Origin: Pleurodeles waltl
Taxonomy: Eukaryota; Chordata; Amphibia; Caudata; Salamandridae
Assembly: GCF_031143425.1 (NCBI RefSeq)
Contig: NC_090442.1
Span: 430,359,776 to 430,423,775 of the forward strand
Length of the DNA: 64,000 nt
Reading direction: 5' to 3'
Below are positions 21,978-33,030 of this stretch, piece after piece. The notes below the pieces were generated by a model. It was not told where the DNA came from. It worked only from the letters and a program-made list of their open reading frames with translations, and made no database searches. The position numbers and the translations under genes are program-made. Positions within the stretch are counted from its first letter, which is position 1, and every line of letters starts with the position of its first letter.

Positions 21978-22614
21978 ATGTGTAACACACAATAGTAATG
22001 TGGACATAAAGCTGAAATATACACAATCCATTTGGGCATGTAGGCTGAACGTGCATTCCATCCTAGATTACTGTTGCAGCCCCAAAGAGCTTGCCACACA
22101 CAAAAAATGTGACACTTCCATTTAACAACACCCTATTCCCCCAGGTAAGAAGGTGTATGCAACTTTTTAACATACAGATATTGCTAGTCCGTCTATGAGG
22201 CAGCAAGTGACTGCACATGTCCGGTCATTGTCTTCAGTCCATCTAACTACACTGTCAAAGAATGTCACATGCGTGAACCAAGCTTTGATGTGTGAACATA
22301 GTCAATCTATACACTTGTCTCTACGATTCATCCATGGCACACTTATTATTCACCTCCAATACACTGACGGCATGTACAATGCCATCTGTCTGTCCTGCAT
22401 GCACAGGACAAATGGAAGTGACCTCATTCCACTGTCATTAGTCCTCATGGCGGTAGGTGGTCACAACCACTGTGCGACTCCTCATTGGATACATTGTTGC
22501 CTATGGCAGAACATGGCCAATGATGATCACTGTCGGCAGTGACGGTCATGTACGCTGTGGCTGTGACCGCCATTATCTATTGCACAGCTCACTTGGCTCC
22601 TGACACTCAGGCAA
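21978..22614. other. H1 interior between transposase and second Myb gene, no gene
   Basis: This H1 sequence resumes after the H2 insertion. It corresponds to the divergent promoter region of H2 but is too decayed to show motifs. Confidence 0.4.
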
Positions 22615-25100
22615 GCAAGACTTCCACTGCGTGAGCTGACTTGACCCAGGAGGAGTTGGAGAAACTATTGGACGGAGTCCTACCCCTGTATGGACAGTTG
22701 TATGGGGTACCAGAGCAGCAGGTGAGTCCAATGATACTGTCCTGTCTGACAGTGGTGTGTGTGATGCTGGAAGGCATTGTGACAATGCACAGTGAGCGGA
22801 TGCATGCAGGCGGCAATGGAGTTGGTGGTTGTGTACTATTAAGACACGTTAGTGTGAGCATAAGATGTGTCTGATGTGTGAAGTTCACTGCTGTTGCTGT
22901 GATGCTACTCTACATGACCTTCTCCTTCTGTCTGTGTCACCCATGCAGGTCAGCACCCATCAGAAGAAGGGGATTTAGCGTGCCATCACCAAGAAAGTGG
23001 GGACCCTTGGGGTCCATAGCCGGCAGAGCACCCACTGCAGAAATAGGTGGGAGGACTTGAGACGCTGGACGTGTAAGACCACTGAGGCCCAGCTGGGGAC
23101 ATCCTACCAATGAGGGAGAGGTGCCCATCAGAACCTGACCCCCCTAATGGCCCACATTTTGGCGGTGGCCTACCCTGAGGTGGATGGGTGCTTGAGGGCA
23201 GCAGGGAAGCCACAAAGGGGTAAGTACACACTCACACCTTGCTAATATTAGGCTTATATGGGTTCGGGTAGCCTACTGGTGGTAAGATGTATCATTGGTA
23301 GATGTACATGGACTATGACTATCAGCCACCCTGGCAGGGTTTGTATTGATTATGTGTGCCAATACCATGCAGATAGTGACTTATTAGGGGACTAATTCCA
23401 GGTTTGGGTTTGTCTGGACACTCTTCATATATTTTGAGAGACCAGCTTCTTCCATCAGCATCAGTATACCTGAGGTGATATGGCACTCCCATCAGTATTA
23501 GTTTGCCACAATGACAGAGGTAATTTGTGAGTTCTCAATCAGCTGCCTTTTACAGAATGTGTAGATGCAGGGGGCCAAGAAATTACTGACCACATTGTTC
23601 ATGGATTTGTGGGCATGCTATTTTACCATGCAGGATTCTGTTGGGTAAAAAGTACAGGATCTGTCTACGTAAACGGCCATGGGAATATCCCAAGTAGTAT
23701 GCAACTGTGCCATGTTAGACCCTTCATCAAGTCAATGAGTGCCAATGTTCCCACATTAGTAGGTTTTTCCAGCATAGCTTTTGTTTCCCCTATGATTTCC
23801 CACAGTTATGCATGTCAATGTAAAAGCATGCCCTGTCATGGCATACCAGCAGAAGAATAAGTTGTTACTCTGTGTAAATGACGGATAGGTATTGACCCAT
23901 TCCACCCTTTCTTTCTCTCCCACCCTCCCTCCCTCTCCTCCTCTGTCTTTGTGTGCATCAGCATCATCAGGTGAAGGAGAAGGGGCACGGAGGGAGGGGA
24001 AGCTGCTGCCCGCGGGGCCCAGGAGGTTTACACGGAGGACAAGGGGAGTTCCACGGGGGAGACACGATCTTCAACATCTTCTCCAAATTCCTCCTCTGAT
24101 GGACGCTCCCGGGAAGTGTCAGACTCATCTGGGACAAGCCCAGCACCATCCTTGTCTGCCACCACCTTTACTAACACTGCCCTCCCTGTAGCTCCTCACC
24201 CAGTTGTCTGTGCCCACTCACCCTGGACACAGGCACTTCTGCCCCTGCCCCAGTCAGCCCTGCTGCCCTCAATGAAGAGGCTCTTGACCTCCTGAGGTCC
24301 ATCTCTGTAGGACATTCAACCATCGTGAATGCCATCCAGGGTCTGGCATCACAGATGCAGCAGACCAATACCTACCTGGAGGGCATTCAAGGTGCCCTGA
24401 CTGCCCTAAAGAGATCCTTTCAGGCTCTGACCTCCTCGTTGACAGCAGCCAGTGTCCATTCATCTTCTGCACCCCCTCCAGTTACCTGTGCCCAATAAAA
24501 CGCCCCTCTCCCCACACCCATCAAGAGCACATAGTCAGACCACCATTTATCCATCTCAACAGACACGGTTTGCAAAGATAAATACTAGCACCACAAGACC
24601 CCCCACCGCCATGCATACAGACAACACACACATGCAGACACAAAAAAACATCCACTCCCTACACTCTTCCCTCACAGACACTACACCACTCAAACCTGGT
24701 ATCACCACATCAACACTCCCAGATCCAGTCACAAGTCCCCACATACCCACTGTCACCACAATAGCAGACCCGCATACATCCATCCCACACACCACATGTA
24801 CAGTCACCATGACTATCAACAACCCCACATGCAATACACCCACCTTGCCTGCAGTCACCACCCCAACAGACACTCAGACATCCATCCTGGCATCTCCCTG
24901 CATCTCCCCCTCTCCTCCCAGGACACCTAAACGCCCGCACTCACTTACCCAACAGACACACAGCACACATGTGGCTTCCAAGCATGCCCCTGCATCCAAG
25001 ACACCTACACGTACACACTTCACAAGCACTCTCTCTCCCTCCACTCCCAAATGTTTTTCCCAGACCGCCCTTGTGTCCCTAAAAAAGATTCCTGTATGAG
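22615..25100 (+). pseudogene. H1 second Myb/SANT-like protein, three exons, decayed
   Basis: Exon 1 (about 22615-22721, LTQEELEKLLDGVLPLYGQL) has lost its ATG and ends at GCAG|GTGAGT. Exon 2 (22949-23219) starts with VSTHQKKGI and contains at least two in-frame stops (a TAG where H2 has TGG, and a TGA after SYQ), ending at GGG|GTAAGT. Exon 3 starts at 23962 after GCATCAG and is frameshifted; recognisable pieces include AALNEEALDLLRSISVGHSTIVN near 24265-24330 and the Pro/Thr-rich tail at 24452-25099. Splice positions match the H2 gene exactly, which supports both models. Confidence 0.8.
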
Positions 25101-25480
25101 TTTTACCTATTCCCTCCCACTGTCCAATCCCATGGTTCCCCCAAGTGCCTCGTTACCCACCTCAAACCCAGTCCTTCCACCTCCCAGTCCTACCATGCCC
25201 CCGTTACTGTCCATGCCCCTCCCACTGCAAAAAATACAATCTCCAACAAAACGAAGGTCAGCCCTCCAAAACCCAAGGGCCCTCCACAAAGGCTAAAACT
25301 AAACCCAAAGCCCCACAAACCTACACCTAAGCCAAAGGACCCCCTTCCCAAACCCAAGCCCCAACCCTCCCCCCCAAACCCTTGCGGTGCCTGCCAGCCC
25401 CATTGATATCCCTTCTATGTGAAGGTCATTTTGCAGTCAGGAGTCAATTTGGGACCAGGCATATCAATATATCTGCACCA
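25100..25480. other. H1 interior, no gene
   Basis: C-rich sequence that may be the decayed 3' end of exon 3 (Pro/Ser/Lys-rich in several frames). No motif is recognised. Confidence 0.35.
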
Positions 25481-26090
25481 CCATAGTGTTGGTGTTGAGG
25501 GTAACAAACTTGTACTGCCTTTCTCTCATGTGTAGTATTTGTGTGATTTGGTGTGTGAGTTCTGTTTATGTGATGTGTTTGTATAGCAGCATGTGTAGTG
25601 TAGGTGACTTGTGCTATGGACTTGTTGTGATGTGTTGCAATAGTGTTGTCTGTCATTGTGTAGTAGTGGTGTGTGCATCTGTGTATAGTGATGCATCTGT
25701 GATGTGCTTTGTTTGATCTAACATGCTGTTTGGCAGAGTTTTGGTTTGGATTGGTTGTGGGGTGTTGTTACGTGTTGCTGCAGTATGTGTTGTCCTGTGG
25801 AAGTGTGTGTTGTGCCTCTCTGCCAATGTGTTTCTGTGATTGCTATGGTGTTGTCGCTATGTCACTCAGTGGTGTTGTGTATGAATGTGTTTGACAGTGG
25901 TGGTGGTGGTGTGTGTGTTTGGTGTAGTGTGTGTATAGCACATGTATGTTGGCCGTGGTGTGTGTTGTTTGTGTGAGTGTGTGTATGTAGCTGTGTGTGT
26001 GTTGGTCTGGGTGTTTGTTTGCATGTGTGTGGCCATCGCTAGCCATGCTGGATGTGTGTGTTGAGTGAGAGTGTGTACTAATAGCCTTCC
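25480..26090 (+). repeat. GT-rich low-complexity tract in H1 right arm
   Basis: The plus strand is strongly enriched for G and T (TGTGTGTTG-type words, for example 25905-26035). The left arms of H1 (6500-6870) and H2 (13180-13500) are the opposite, AC-rich, so the two arms are compositionally complementary. Confidence 0.6.
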
Positions 26091-26622
26091 CTCTAGTGTT
26101 TGTTAGGCAGGTGAACTTACTGCTGTTTTCTTCGTTGCTGGTTCTGGAGATGCATAGCCAGCAGGATCAGTGAGAAGACTTCAAGCTCGGGTTCCATGGC
26201 GGCAGTGGACGTGTCTGTGTTCCGAAGGTGAGTGTCTCCTTTATATTGATCGTTTCTGCCAGGCTTTTCATGTTGGTGTGACCTCCCCGGAAATCCTGGC
26301 AGTGTACAACCTCGTAATATGCTTGGCGGAAACATGGTCTCCGCTGGCCTGGAGATGCCTACCATTGGACGTGGGGGTCCGTCCGCACTTGCAGTACTGG
26401 CAGTGTATTGGTTGTATTCTGTTCGGATCACCGTCATGGTCATTATATGGCGGTCTACTCTGCTGGCCCATGACCGCCACAGCCGGCTTGGCGGTCCAGA
26501 GACCGCCAAACTCTTAATGACTACATCGAAGTATAACATTCCAGATGCTGGTGGAAAAAACCTGAAGGCAAGTTCTTAGGTTCTTGTCTGACTAGAAATC
26601 AGGTGCTTGGACTGGGCACTAT

Positions 26623-26876
26623 GGCGGTCATTCTGACCGCGCCGCCCGCCATGCAGTTACCGCCGAACGACTGCACCGCCAGGAACAGGATGGCGGGAAG
26701 GGGGTCGGAATCCCTGGGCCAGGGGAAAACCGGCGGGACACCGCTGGTTCCCCTTTTCTGACTGCGGCTTTACTGCCGCGGTCAGAATAGCCCAGGAAGC
26801 ACCGCCAGCCTGTTGGCGGTGCTTCCGTGGTCCCCGGCCCTGGCGGTCATGGACCGCCATGGTCGGAATGACCCCC
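26623..26876. mobile_element. Harbinger-type MITE (254 bp), TSD TAT
   Basis: The ends GGCGGTCATTCTGACC and GGGGGTCATTCCGACC (reverse complement of the right end) match at 14 of 16 positions, and TAT flanks both sides (26620-26622 and 26877-26879). The interior is full of GGCGGT/ACCGCC motifs, as in the H1 and H2 subterminal regions. It has no coding capacity. Confidence 0.85.
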
Positions 26877-26879
26877 TAT

Positions 26880-27394
26880 ATCACTTTTCACATTTCATGG
26901 CACAGTTTTATTTTTATAGCTTAAGTGTATCTTGTGAATATTTTAACGATGTTTACAACAGAATGCAAGTATATGCAACAATTGTAATTAATTATGCATT
27001 AATAAAGATACAGATGCTGAGTGGCATTAGGCTTCGTTTTCCCCATGCAAATGTCTACTCACACCCAAAAAAACTAAGATTGGCTGTTCTTGGCAAATAT
27101 TGTCCACAAATTAATATGATTTCCCAAATCACCAAGCAAACAGAACAACCCTTTGCTTATGCAGGTAATTTGGTTCCTAAGAAACCCATGTTTGCATTTA
27201 ACAAGGCAGCAAATTCAAACTTCTTTTTACAGGAAAACGTAAACCTCTAATACCATTCCTCCCTTCTGGGGCTCTCCAACCACAATGAAATAATATAAAA
27301 GTACATAACTGCACTGTTTGCGCTTGCATACGTACTGCAAACGTTTTTGTAATGCCTTACAACAGAGCAGTAGAAAAAGATGTAACATCCTTAA
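26880..27394. other. no gene seen
   Basis: AT-rich unique-looking sequence between the MITE and the DIRS element. The 145-codon open frame from 26813 starts inside the MITE and has no recognisable motif. Confidence 0.5.
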
Positions 27395-27590
27395 TTCTAT
27401 GTCAGGACCGTAAGCTTCGGATTATACTTTTCTCTCTCTTTACTGCAAAACTCAGCAGCCAATGAAATTCAACAAAACAAAAGAACTACATTTCCCATAA
27501 ACACAGTAGTTCGAGTCCACCAATCACTAGTACCCTGTCCATATAACTGGCTCTCGCAGCATAGTCCTTCCTCTTTCTTTGCTGCTGCAG
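27395..27590 (+). repeat. DIRS left inverted terminal repeat
   Basis: From about 27425 to 27580 this is complementary to 32580-32445, for example CTCGCAGCATAGTCCTTCCT here versus AGGAAGGACTATGCTGCGAG at about 32457-32476. The outer ~30 bp differ from the right repeat but are matched in the ICR, as expected for DIRS. Confidence 0.85.
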
Positions 27591-28093
27591 CCAAGAGATA
27601 AGTGTATTCCTTTCCTTCTGCACTTCATTCATATTATTTGCTATTATTATCTGCCGCCACAATGTGGAGCGGGCTCGTAGCGCGCCGTGGTGCATGTCCT
27701 GTGCAGCGTGTCCTATCTTTAATTGATTTCTTGCCCTTTCGACCATTGAAGGGCTCGGCATTGCCGGGGGCGCGCTCGTGTCTAGCTGAGGAGTTGTTCC
27801 TTCCGATCTGAAGAGAACAAGGTGTGTGCTGCGCGTTGGAGCCGGAGAAAAGCTTGTTTCTCCGCTTAAACGAATTTCTGGAGCCCTGGAACACCCGACG
27901 GGGCGAATTTTACTTAAAAAGCTTTGCTGAGGGGATAAGCAGGAGCTCCCACCACATCTGAACAATTGTTGTGCTAATAATAATAATAATAATTTAAACA
28001 CTTATAAAATTGTGTTTAAGTCAATTACATATTGACCAATTTCCTGCTGGGAAATACAATTTCCCCGTGATCTCCTCCATTTCCTTTGTGGAC

Positions 28094-29395
28094 ATGGCGT
28101 ACTACGCCGGAAAGGATGATTTCTATCAGGACCAACCTGATTTTACTGATGAACATATGGAGGAAAGACTAGTGGAAGCCCTAGGATATCATGTCCAGGA
28201 CTCCATAAATCAGGCTCTTATTAATGTGCTAAAGCCCTTTGCTCAGCCCTTGAGACGATTTGGGCAGTGTGAACTGAGGGGTCGCCCTCTATTAGAAGCT
28301 GGTTCGCAACCCGACCAACTACCTGATCTGGCTTTGTCCCAGGGAGCCTTAAAAAGACCTTTATCGTCAGCTGACATACTAGCGAATATGGCCACCTCAG
28401 TGGTGCAAGATCACGGCTATGGTGTCTATTCATCACTAGACACATCAGAAAGTAACAGAGAAACCTCTACTAAACCAGACAACCTTTCTGCCTCTGCTCA
28501 GTCTTCCACTTCGGATCAGGATCAAGAAGATCCCAAACCTTCAGGAAAGTGCAAACGCAAATCTCATAGCACGCAAGAGCGTAGTTCCTCCTATCGCAAC
28601 CTTTCCTTTGATCCGGAAAATATAATACACCCCAGGTCCACTGAATGGCTTCCATGTGAGGAGGTGGCTCAATATGTAAAAGATCATATCCACAAAGGGT
28701 TTGACCGGGAAGTTAGAAACACCCTACGTTCGGAATGTCCCCGCCCCTTTCTCCAGGGCAAGGTAACAGAAACTCCAGACCTTGATCCAAAACATGGCGA
28801 CTTTTATGCAAAAATTCTCAAAAGATCCTAAGAAGGGTCTGGATCGTGCCTGGAAGAATTGTCAGGACAGGCTTCTTGATATTTCTGGCCCCATAGCAAA
28901 AATCCTTGAGTTGGCTGTCCAAGCCAAGGAGTCCAAATCGTCTCTTCATCCTCAGATAATTTTAGAGTGGGCCCAACGAGCAATCTGTCTAATGCGAACT
29001 GAACCATGTGTACGGAGCACAGATGCTCCTTTCTCATGAGTATTGACCCGAAACTAGCAGATTTAGCCCCCAATGATGCAGGCCCAGCAGCGAATGGCCT
29101 ACTTTTCGGTGACAAATTTGTGAAAGACCTGGGGAAATATGTTGCCACCTTTTCCACACTGGATAAAGCTCAATCCTCCATGAGGAAAATGTTTAATAGA
29201 GGCCTTTTTGCCAGGGCCGGACGCTTTAGAGGTCGATTGCCGGGCCATGGCTTCAATCAGGCCTCAGGCAGTTGCAACCAACAAGGATACTATTCCAGGT
29301 CGGGTTTCTATCTCTCGCGAGCCCGCAGAGGCAGAGGCCGCGGTTACCGCAACAGAGGCGGCGCCAACTCCTTCGAAGGGCCCTCTACAGGTGAG
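28094..29395 (+). pseudogene. DIRS gag-like ORF1, two frameshifts
   Basis: The likely start is the ATG at 28094 (MAYYAGKDDFYQDQPDFTDE), chosen because sequence upstream in the frame lies in the leader. One frame is open to 28831; coding then shifts (GLDRAWKNCQDRLLDISGPI) until about 29039 and returns to the first frame from about 29040 (MSIDPKLADLAPNDAGPAAN). The C-terminus is an Arg/Gly-rich basic tail (RGRGRGYRNRGG, near 29330-29360), a likely nucleic-acid-binding region. There is no zinc knuckle. The two shifts, near 28810-28830 and 29010-29040, compensate each other. Structural-protein function is inferred from position. Confidence 0.75.
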
Positions 29396-29397
29396 AA

Positions 29398-31110
29398 TTA
29401 TTCCTTTTTCAGAAGTTTTCTTGGGAGGGAGATTGAAAGATCACTTAAGAGCTTGGGAACGGATATCTCAAGATCCGTGGATTCTTCAGACTGTTCAAGG
29501 TTACAAGATATAGTTTTATGCCCTGCTACATTAGGCAAATTTTCCCCGTCCCCTCGTTTTTTCCCAAACAGGTGGTCTTTTCCTAGATGTCGAGATTGCC
29601 CAATTACTCCACAAACGTGCCATTTGCCGTTCCGAGCCACAACCAAAAGGGTTTGTAAGTTCGATCTTCCTGGTTCAGAAAAAAGGAGGGGGCTCTTGGT
29701 TAGTCCTCAACCTGAGGGAATGCAATTCCTGGGTGGTCTACCGACATTTCAAAATGGAAGGAATCCACCTCTTAAGAGACCTTCTGTTAGAGGGAGATTT
29801 CCTGGTTCGATTAGACCTAAAGGACGCTTATCTTTCAGTTCCCATCTTCGAGCCTCACAGACGGTCCTCCAATTCAGTTGGCGGGAGACTTGGCACAAGT
29901 TCTCCGTCCTTCCCTTCGGTCTTTTTTCCGCCCCGTGGTGTTTCACCAAACTGTTAAGGCCAGTAGTTCAACTACTCAGAGAAAGGGGCGTTCGTCTCAT
30001 TATCTATTTAGAAGATATTCTGATCATGGCTCAGTCAGAAGAGTCAGTCCTCCTACACCTTGCATGGACAGTCCAACTCCTGCAAGATTTGGGATTTCTT
30101 ATCAACGTAGACAAATCTGTCTTAATCCCGTCCAAGGTTGTAGAATTCTTAGGGTTTCAGGTAGACTCTGTCAAAGCACAGTTGTTTTTACCTCTTGCGA
30201 AGAAGAAAGCAATCAAGAAGGAATTGAAAGAGCCCTTGCCTCTCAGACTATATCATTGAAGACCCTAGCACGCCTAGTGGGTCTTTTAGCTTCTTCAATT
30301 CAGGCGATCTTCCCAGGGCCTCTCCATTATCGAGCCATACACCGATTAAAGATACTTCACCTTCGCAAAGGCCTTTCGTTTGCAGTTCAGATTATTCTGT
30401 CGGATGAGGCCAAGTCAGAAATCAATTGGTGGCTAGAACACATGGATGCCTGGAATGGCAGAGCAATCTTCGCTTCGAATCCTGAGATGATTATCGAATC
30501 GGATGCCAGCCGGTGGGGCTGGGAAGCCCTCTGCGGCTCTGTTCAGACGGGGGGTCGGTAGTCTCAGGATGAACTAACCCTTCACATCAATTGTCCAGAA
30601 CTACTAGCTGGAGCTTTTGCTATTCGATCCCTGTCTCCTCAACAGGGGAAATGTTGTATTGTACTCAGGATGGACAACATTTCAGCAGTTCAATACATCA
30701 ACCGTCTGGGCGGGACCAGGTCCCGGGTACTAATAGAGATTGCGAAGAAGTTTTGGCAATTTTGTCTTCTCCATCACTTTTCGGTGAAGGCGGAATACAT
30801 TCCGGGTCGAGCCAATCTCTTTGCGGACTGGAATTCTCGATTCCTCAGAGATGGCAGCGATTGGAGGCTGGATCCTCTGGCATTCAACAAGTTGAACTCT
30901 CTTTGGGGTCCTTGTGGGATAGATATTTTTGCCTCTAGACTCAACACTCAACTGACATGTTTCAACAGTTGGAGACCGGACCCGTTGGCGGCCAGGACGG
31001 ATGCGTTTCTCCAGTCTTGGGAGTCGGGGATGCTTTATGCGTTTCCCCCATTCATCATGATTCAGAGAGTACTCTCTCAGGTGCGGAGACAGAGGGCAGA
31101 ATTGATTTAG
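29398..31110 (+). pseudogene. DIRS reverse transcriptase and RNase H, frameshifted
   Basis: RT starts near 29398 in the frame of IIPFSEVFLGGRLKDHLRAW and continues through GFVSSIFLVQKK, RECNSWVVYRHFKMEGIHLL and VRLDLKDAYLSVPI (to about 29850). It then shifts to the frame containing FSVLPFGLFSAPWCFTKLL and the catalytic box YLEDILIM (about 30002-30028). DIRS RTs normally have YLDD, so the first catalytic Asp is Glu. Another shift leads to the RNase H part: IIESDASRWGWEA (about 30490-30530), CPELLAGAF, RMDNISAVQYIN (about 30670) and GRANLFADWNSR (about 30808), which keep the Asp and Glu positions. The C-terminal extension ends at a stop near 31110. Confidence 0.85.
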
Positions 31111-31119
31111 TGACACCCA

Positions 31120-32010
31120 TCTGGAATGCTCAGCCTTGGTTCCCTTTGGCAATGTTGATGTCTTGCGCTCCCCCTGTAGCGATTCCCCAGGAGATTCGAC
31201 TATTGTTTGATCCGGTGGGATCTCCCCATCCACTGATATGGAGGGAACAATTAAACCTCATGGCGTGGAGAATTTCCGGAGACACTGGCAAGTGGCAGGA
31301 GTTTCGGACAATGCAATGTTCTTCTTGTCACAATCTTGGGCTCCTTCCACCCACTAACGATCAATCTGCCTGGAAAAGATGGGTGGATTGGTGCAATCAA
31401 CGAGATATTGAGCCTGTTGGGTCTTCCATTGTTATGATCGTCAATTTTCTTTCAGAACTAGCGATGCATGGCCTAGCTTATAGAACTATGAACAATTTCA
31501 GATCGGCAATTTCAGCGGATCATCCCCATAAAGAAGGTAAACCGATTGGGGAACACCCGCTAGTGTGTAAGCTGTTGAGGGGGATTCGCATGGTGAACCC
31601 GACTCAGCCCAAGTACTCTTCCCTGAGGGATGTAGATATTGTTTTACAACTTTTAAAATCATGGCCAAGCAATGAGGACCTTTCACGCAAACAACTTTCA
31701 GCGAAGAGAAGTACGCCAACATTTTCAGGGTCAGTTGTTGATTTCCTTACAAAAACCTTTTGGTCCTGTTTCAACAGCGATGTTAGCACTTTGGGTCTGT
31801 TGGATCCTGCAAGAAGCTGGAATTAATATTTCTCAATTTGAGGCACATTCTGTCAGGGGAGCGATGGCATCTAAGTCATTCTCGAATGGTTCTCGTTTGG
31901 AGGACATTATGAGAGCGGCTGATTGGTCATCGGACTCTACATTTAAGGTATATGTATTTTATCATAATCCAATTGTTGATGAAGTGTCAAATGTTGTGAA
32001 TCAGCTTTGA
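31120..32010 (+). pseudogene. DIRS tyrosine recombinase, internal deletion
   Basis: This enzyme integrates the circular DNA copy. The core-binding half is visible at about 31360-31660 (WKRWVDWCNQRDIEPVGSSI; YRTMNNFRSAISA). The catalytic half resumes in another frame from about 31722 (QLLISLQKPFGPVSTA) and contains the H-x-x-R box as HSVRGAMASKS (about 31847-31880), AADWSSDSTF and the terminal tyrosine region FYHNP, ending with TGA at 32008-32010. Around 31700-31725 the two parts are joined directly, so the segment that normally holds the first catalytic Arg appears to be missing. That conclusion rests on family knowledge; the join itself is visible as a frame change. Confidence 0.8.
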
Positions 32011-32020
32011 ACTAGCATAA

Positions 32021-32114
32021 TCTGAAGCCTCAGGTCCTGACATAGAATAAAAAAAAGTCTAGCTATCGCGTCAAGAATTTTAAATTCTATTAAAGACACA
32101 GAGGCGAGGATTAT
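32021..32114 (+). repeat. DIRS internal complementary region
   Basis: The first half (about 32023-32047, ending GTCCTGACATAGAAT) is the reverse complement of the left outer end (27394-27418). The second half (about 32056-32114, starting GTCTAGCTATCGCGTCAAGA) is the reverse complement of the right outer end (about 32600-32660). This bipartite design is diagnostic of DIRS. Confidence 0.9.
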
Positions 32115-32444
32115 CCCTCCCATTGATAAAATATCTGTTATATTTCTTGTCTGGAGAATAGAAGTTTATTGTAATACTTTAACTTTACAATTGTGACATT
32201 ACCACCCTAATGATGTAGACGAAAGACTAAATTCCATGAATATTATTATGGCTTATTCCTTTTTTCCTAGGTTCAGAAATCAAGGTTGTCTGATCAAGTC
32301 TGGATCTTCCTATTTGGTTCGGTTGAAGTCCTAGTAGCCTGAGTTGGCGATGCTTTGCCGTCTAGACCTGATGTTAACCCAGGAGTGACGTTGGATACAG
32401 GTTCAAGAGTGTCCAGTTCAGTTTTGTGTAATCTTATGGTTTAT
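32115..32444. other. DIRS 3' untranslated stretch, no gene
   Basis: Sequence between the ICR and the right inverted repeat. No open frame of note is seen. Confidence 0.5.
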
Positions 32445-32672
32445 TGCAAAGAAAGAGGAAGGACTATGCTGCGAGAGCCAGTTATATGGACAGGTTACTA
32501 ATGATTGGTGGACTCGAACTACTGTGTTTATGGGAAATGTTGTTCTTTTGTTTTGTTGAATTTCATTGGCTGCTGAGTTTGCAGTAAAGAGAGAGAAAAG
32601 CATAATCCTTGCCTCCGTGTCCTTAATAGAATTGAAAATTCTTGACGCGATAGCTAGACATTTTTTTATTCT
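32445..32672 (-). repeat. DIRS right inverted terminal repeat
   Basis: Complementary to the left repeat over about 32445-32600; its outer ~70 bp instead match the ICR. The end near 32672 is inferred from the ICR junction. Confidence 0.85.
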
Positions 32673-33030
32673 CCATTTATCTGATACTTTATTGACAAGC
32701 AACAAAAGAAATAAGAAATAAAATGACCATTTAAAATATTTAAGTTTTTACCTGCACCAAGTCGTGATGGTGACATCACTCGTATACTAAATCGCCTGTG
32801 TGTAATTTGATTCAGCATTTATTTAAACACAATCGTAAAATATCTGAATATATCTGCAGAACAGAAAGCTATTGTGCCAATATAAGTACATTTTTTACAT
32901 CAAACTCATTTCTACCTCCCCTGTGATTGCCTGAATATTATTCTATTCAGTTAGAAAACGTTTTTAGAATATTTTTAATAGTCCCTCGGGATTTCATTTT
33001 TCCATTTCCATTATTTGTTTTTACAACAAG
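32673..33030. other. no gene seen
   Basis: Very AT-rich DNA between the DIRS element and the 3' end of a minus-strand LINE. Confidence 0.5.

Larger units (their letters stand above)
6211..26525 (+). mobile_element. PIF/Harbinger element H1 (old, with nested insertions), TSD TCG
   Basis: The left terminus GGCCCTCATTACCAGTTTGG and the right terminus (reverse complement TGTAGTCATTAAGAGTTTGG) share TCATTA and AGTTTGGCGGTCT at matching offsets. TCG flanks both ends (6208-6210 and 26526-26528), so the boundaries are defined. Inside, in order, are a Myb/SANT pseudogene (+, 6879-8565), an LTR-type insertion (9113-11479), a transposase pseudogene (-, about 11840-12830), the complete nested element H2 (12901-21974) and a second Myb-like pseudogene (+, about 22615-25100). 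Without the nested elements H1 is close to 9 kb, similar to H2. All its genes are decayed, so it is clearly older than H2. Confidence 0.85.
27395..32672 (+). mobile_element. DIRS-type tyrosine-recombinase retrotransposon (5.3 kb)
   Basis: DIRS elements have inverted terminal repeats, an internal complementary region (ICR), and gag, RT/RNase H and tyrosine recombinase reading frames in place of an integrase. All are visible: inverted repeats at 27410-27590 and 32445-32640, an ICR at 32021-32114 matching both outer ends, a gag-like frame, an RT with RNase H, and a recombinase C-terminus. The ICR predicts termini near 27395 and 32672. Several frameshifts, a mutated RT active site and a recombinase deletion show the copy is defective. 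DIRS elements are abundant in salamander genomes, which fits the host inference. Confidence 0.92.

Noticed and set aside
26813..27250. 145-codon frame considered as a host exon
   Set aside because: It begins inside a MITE and runs into AT-rich DNA with no conserved motif or splice context.
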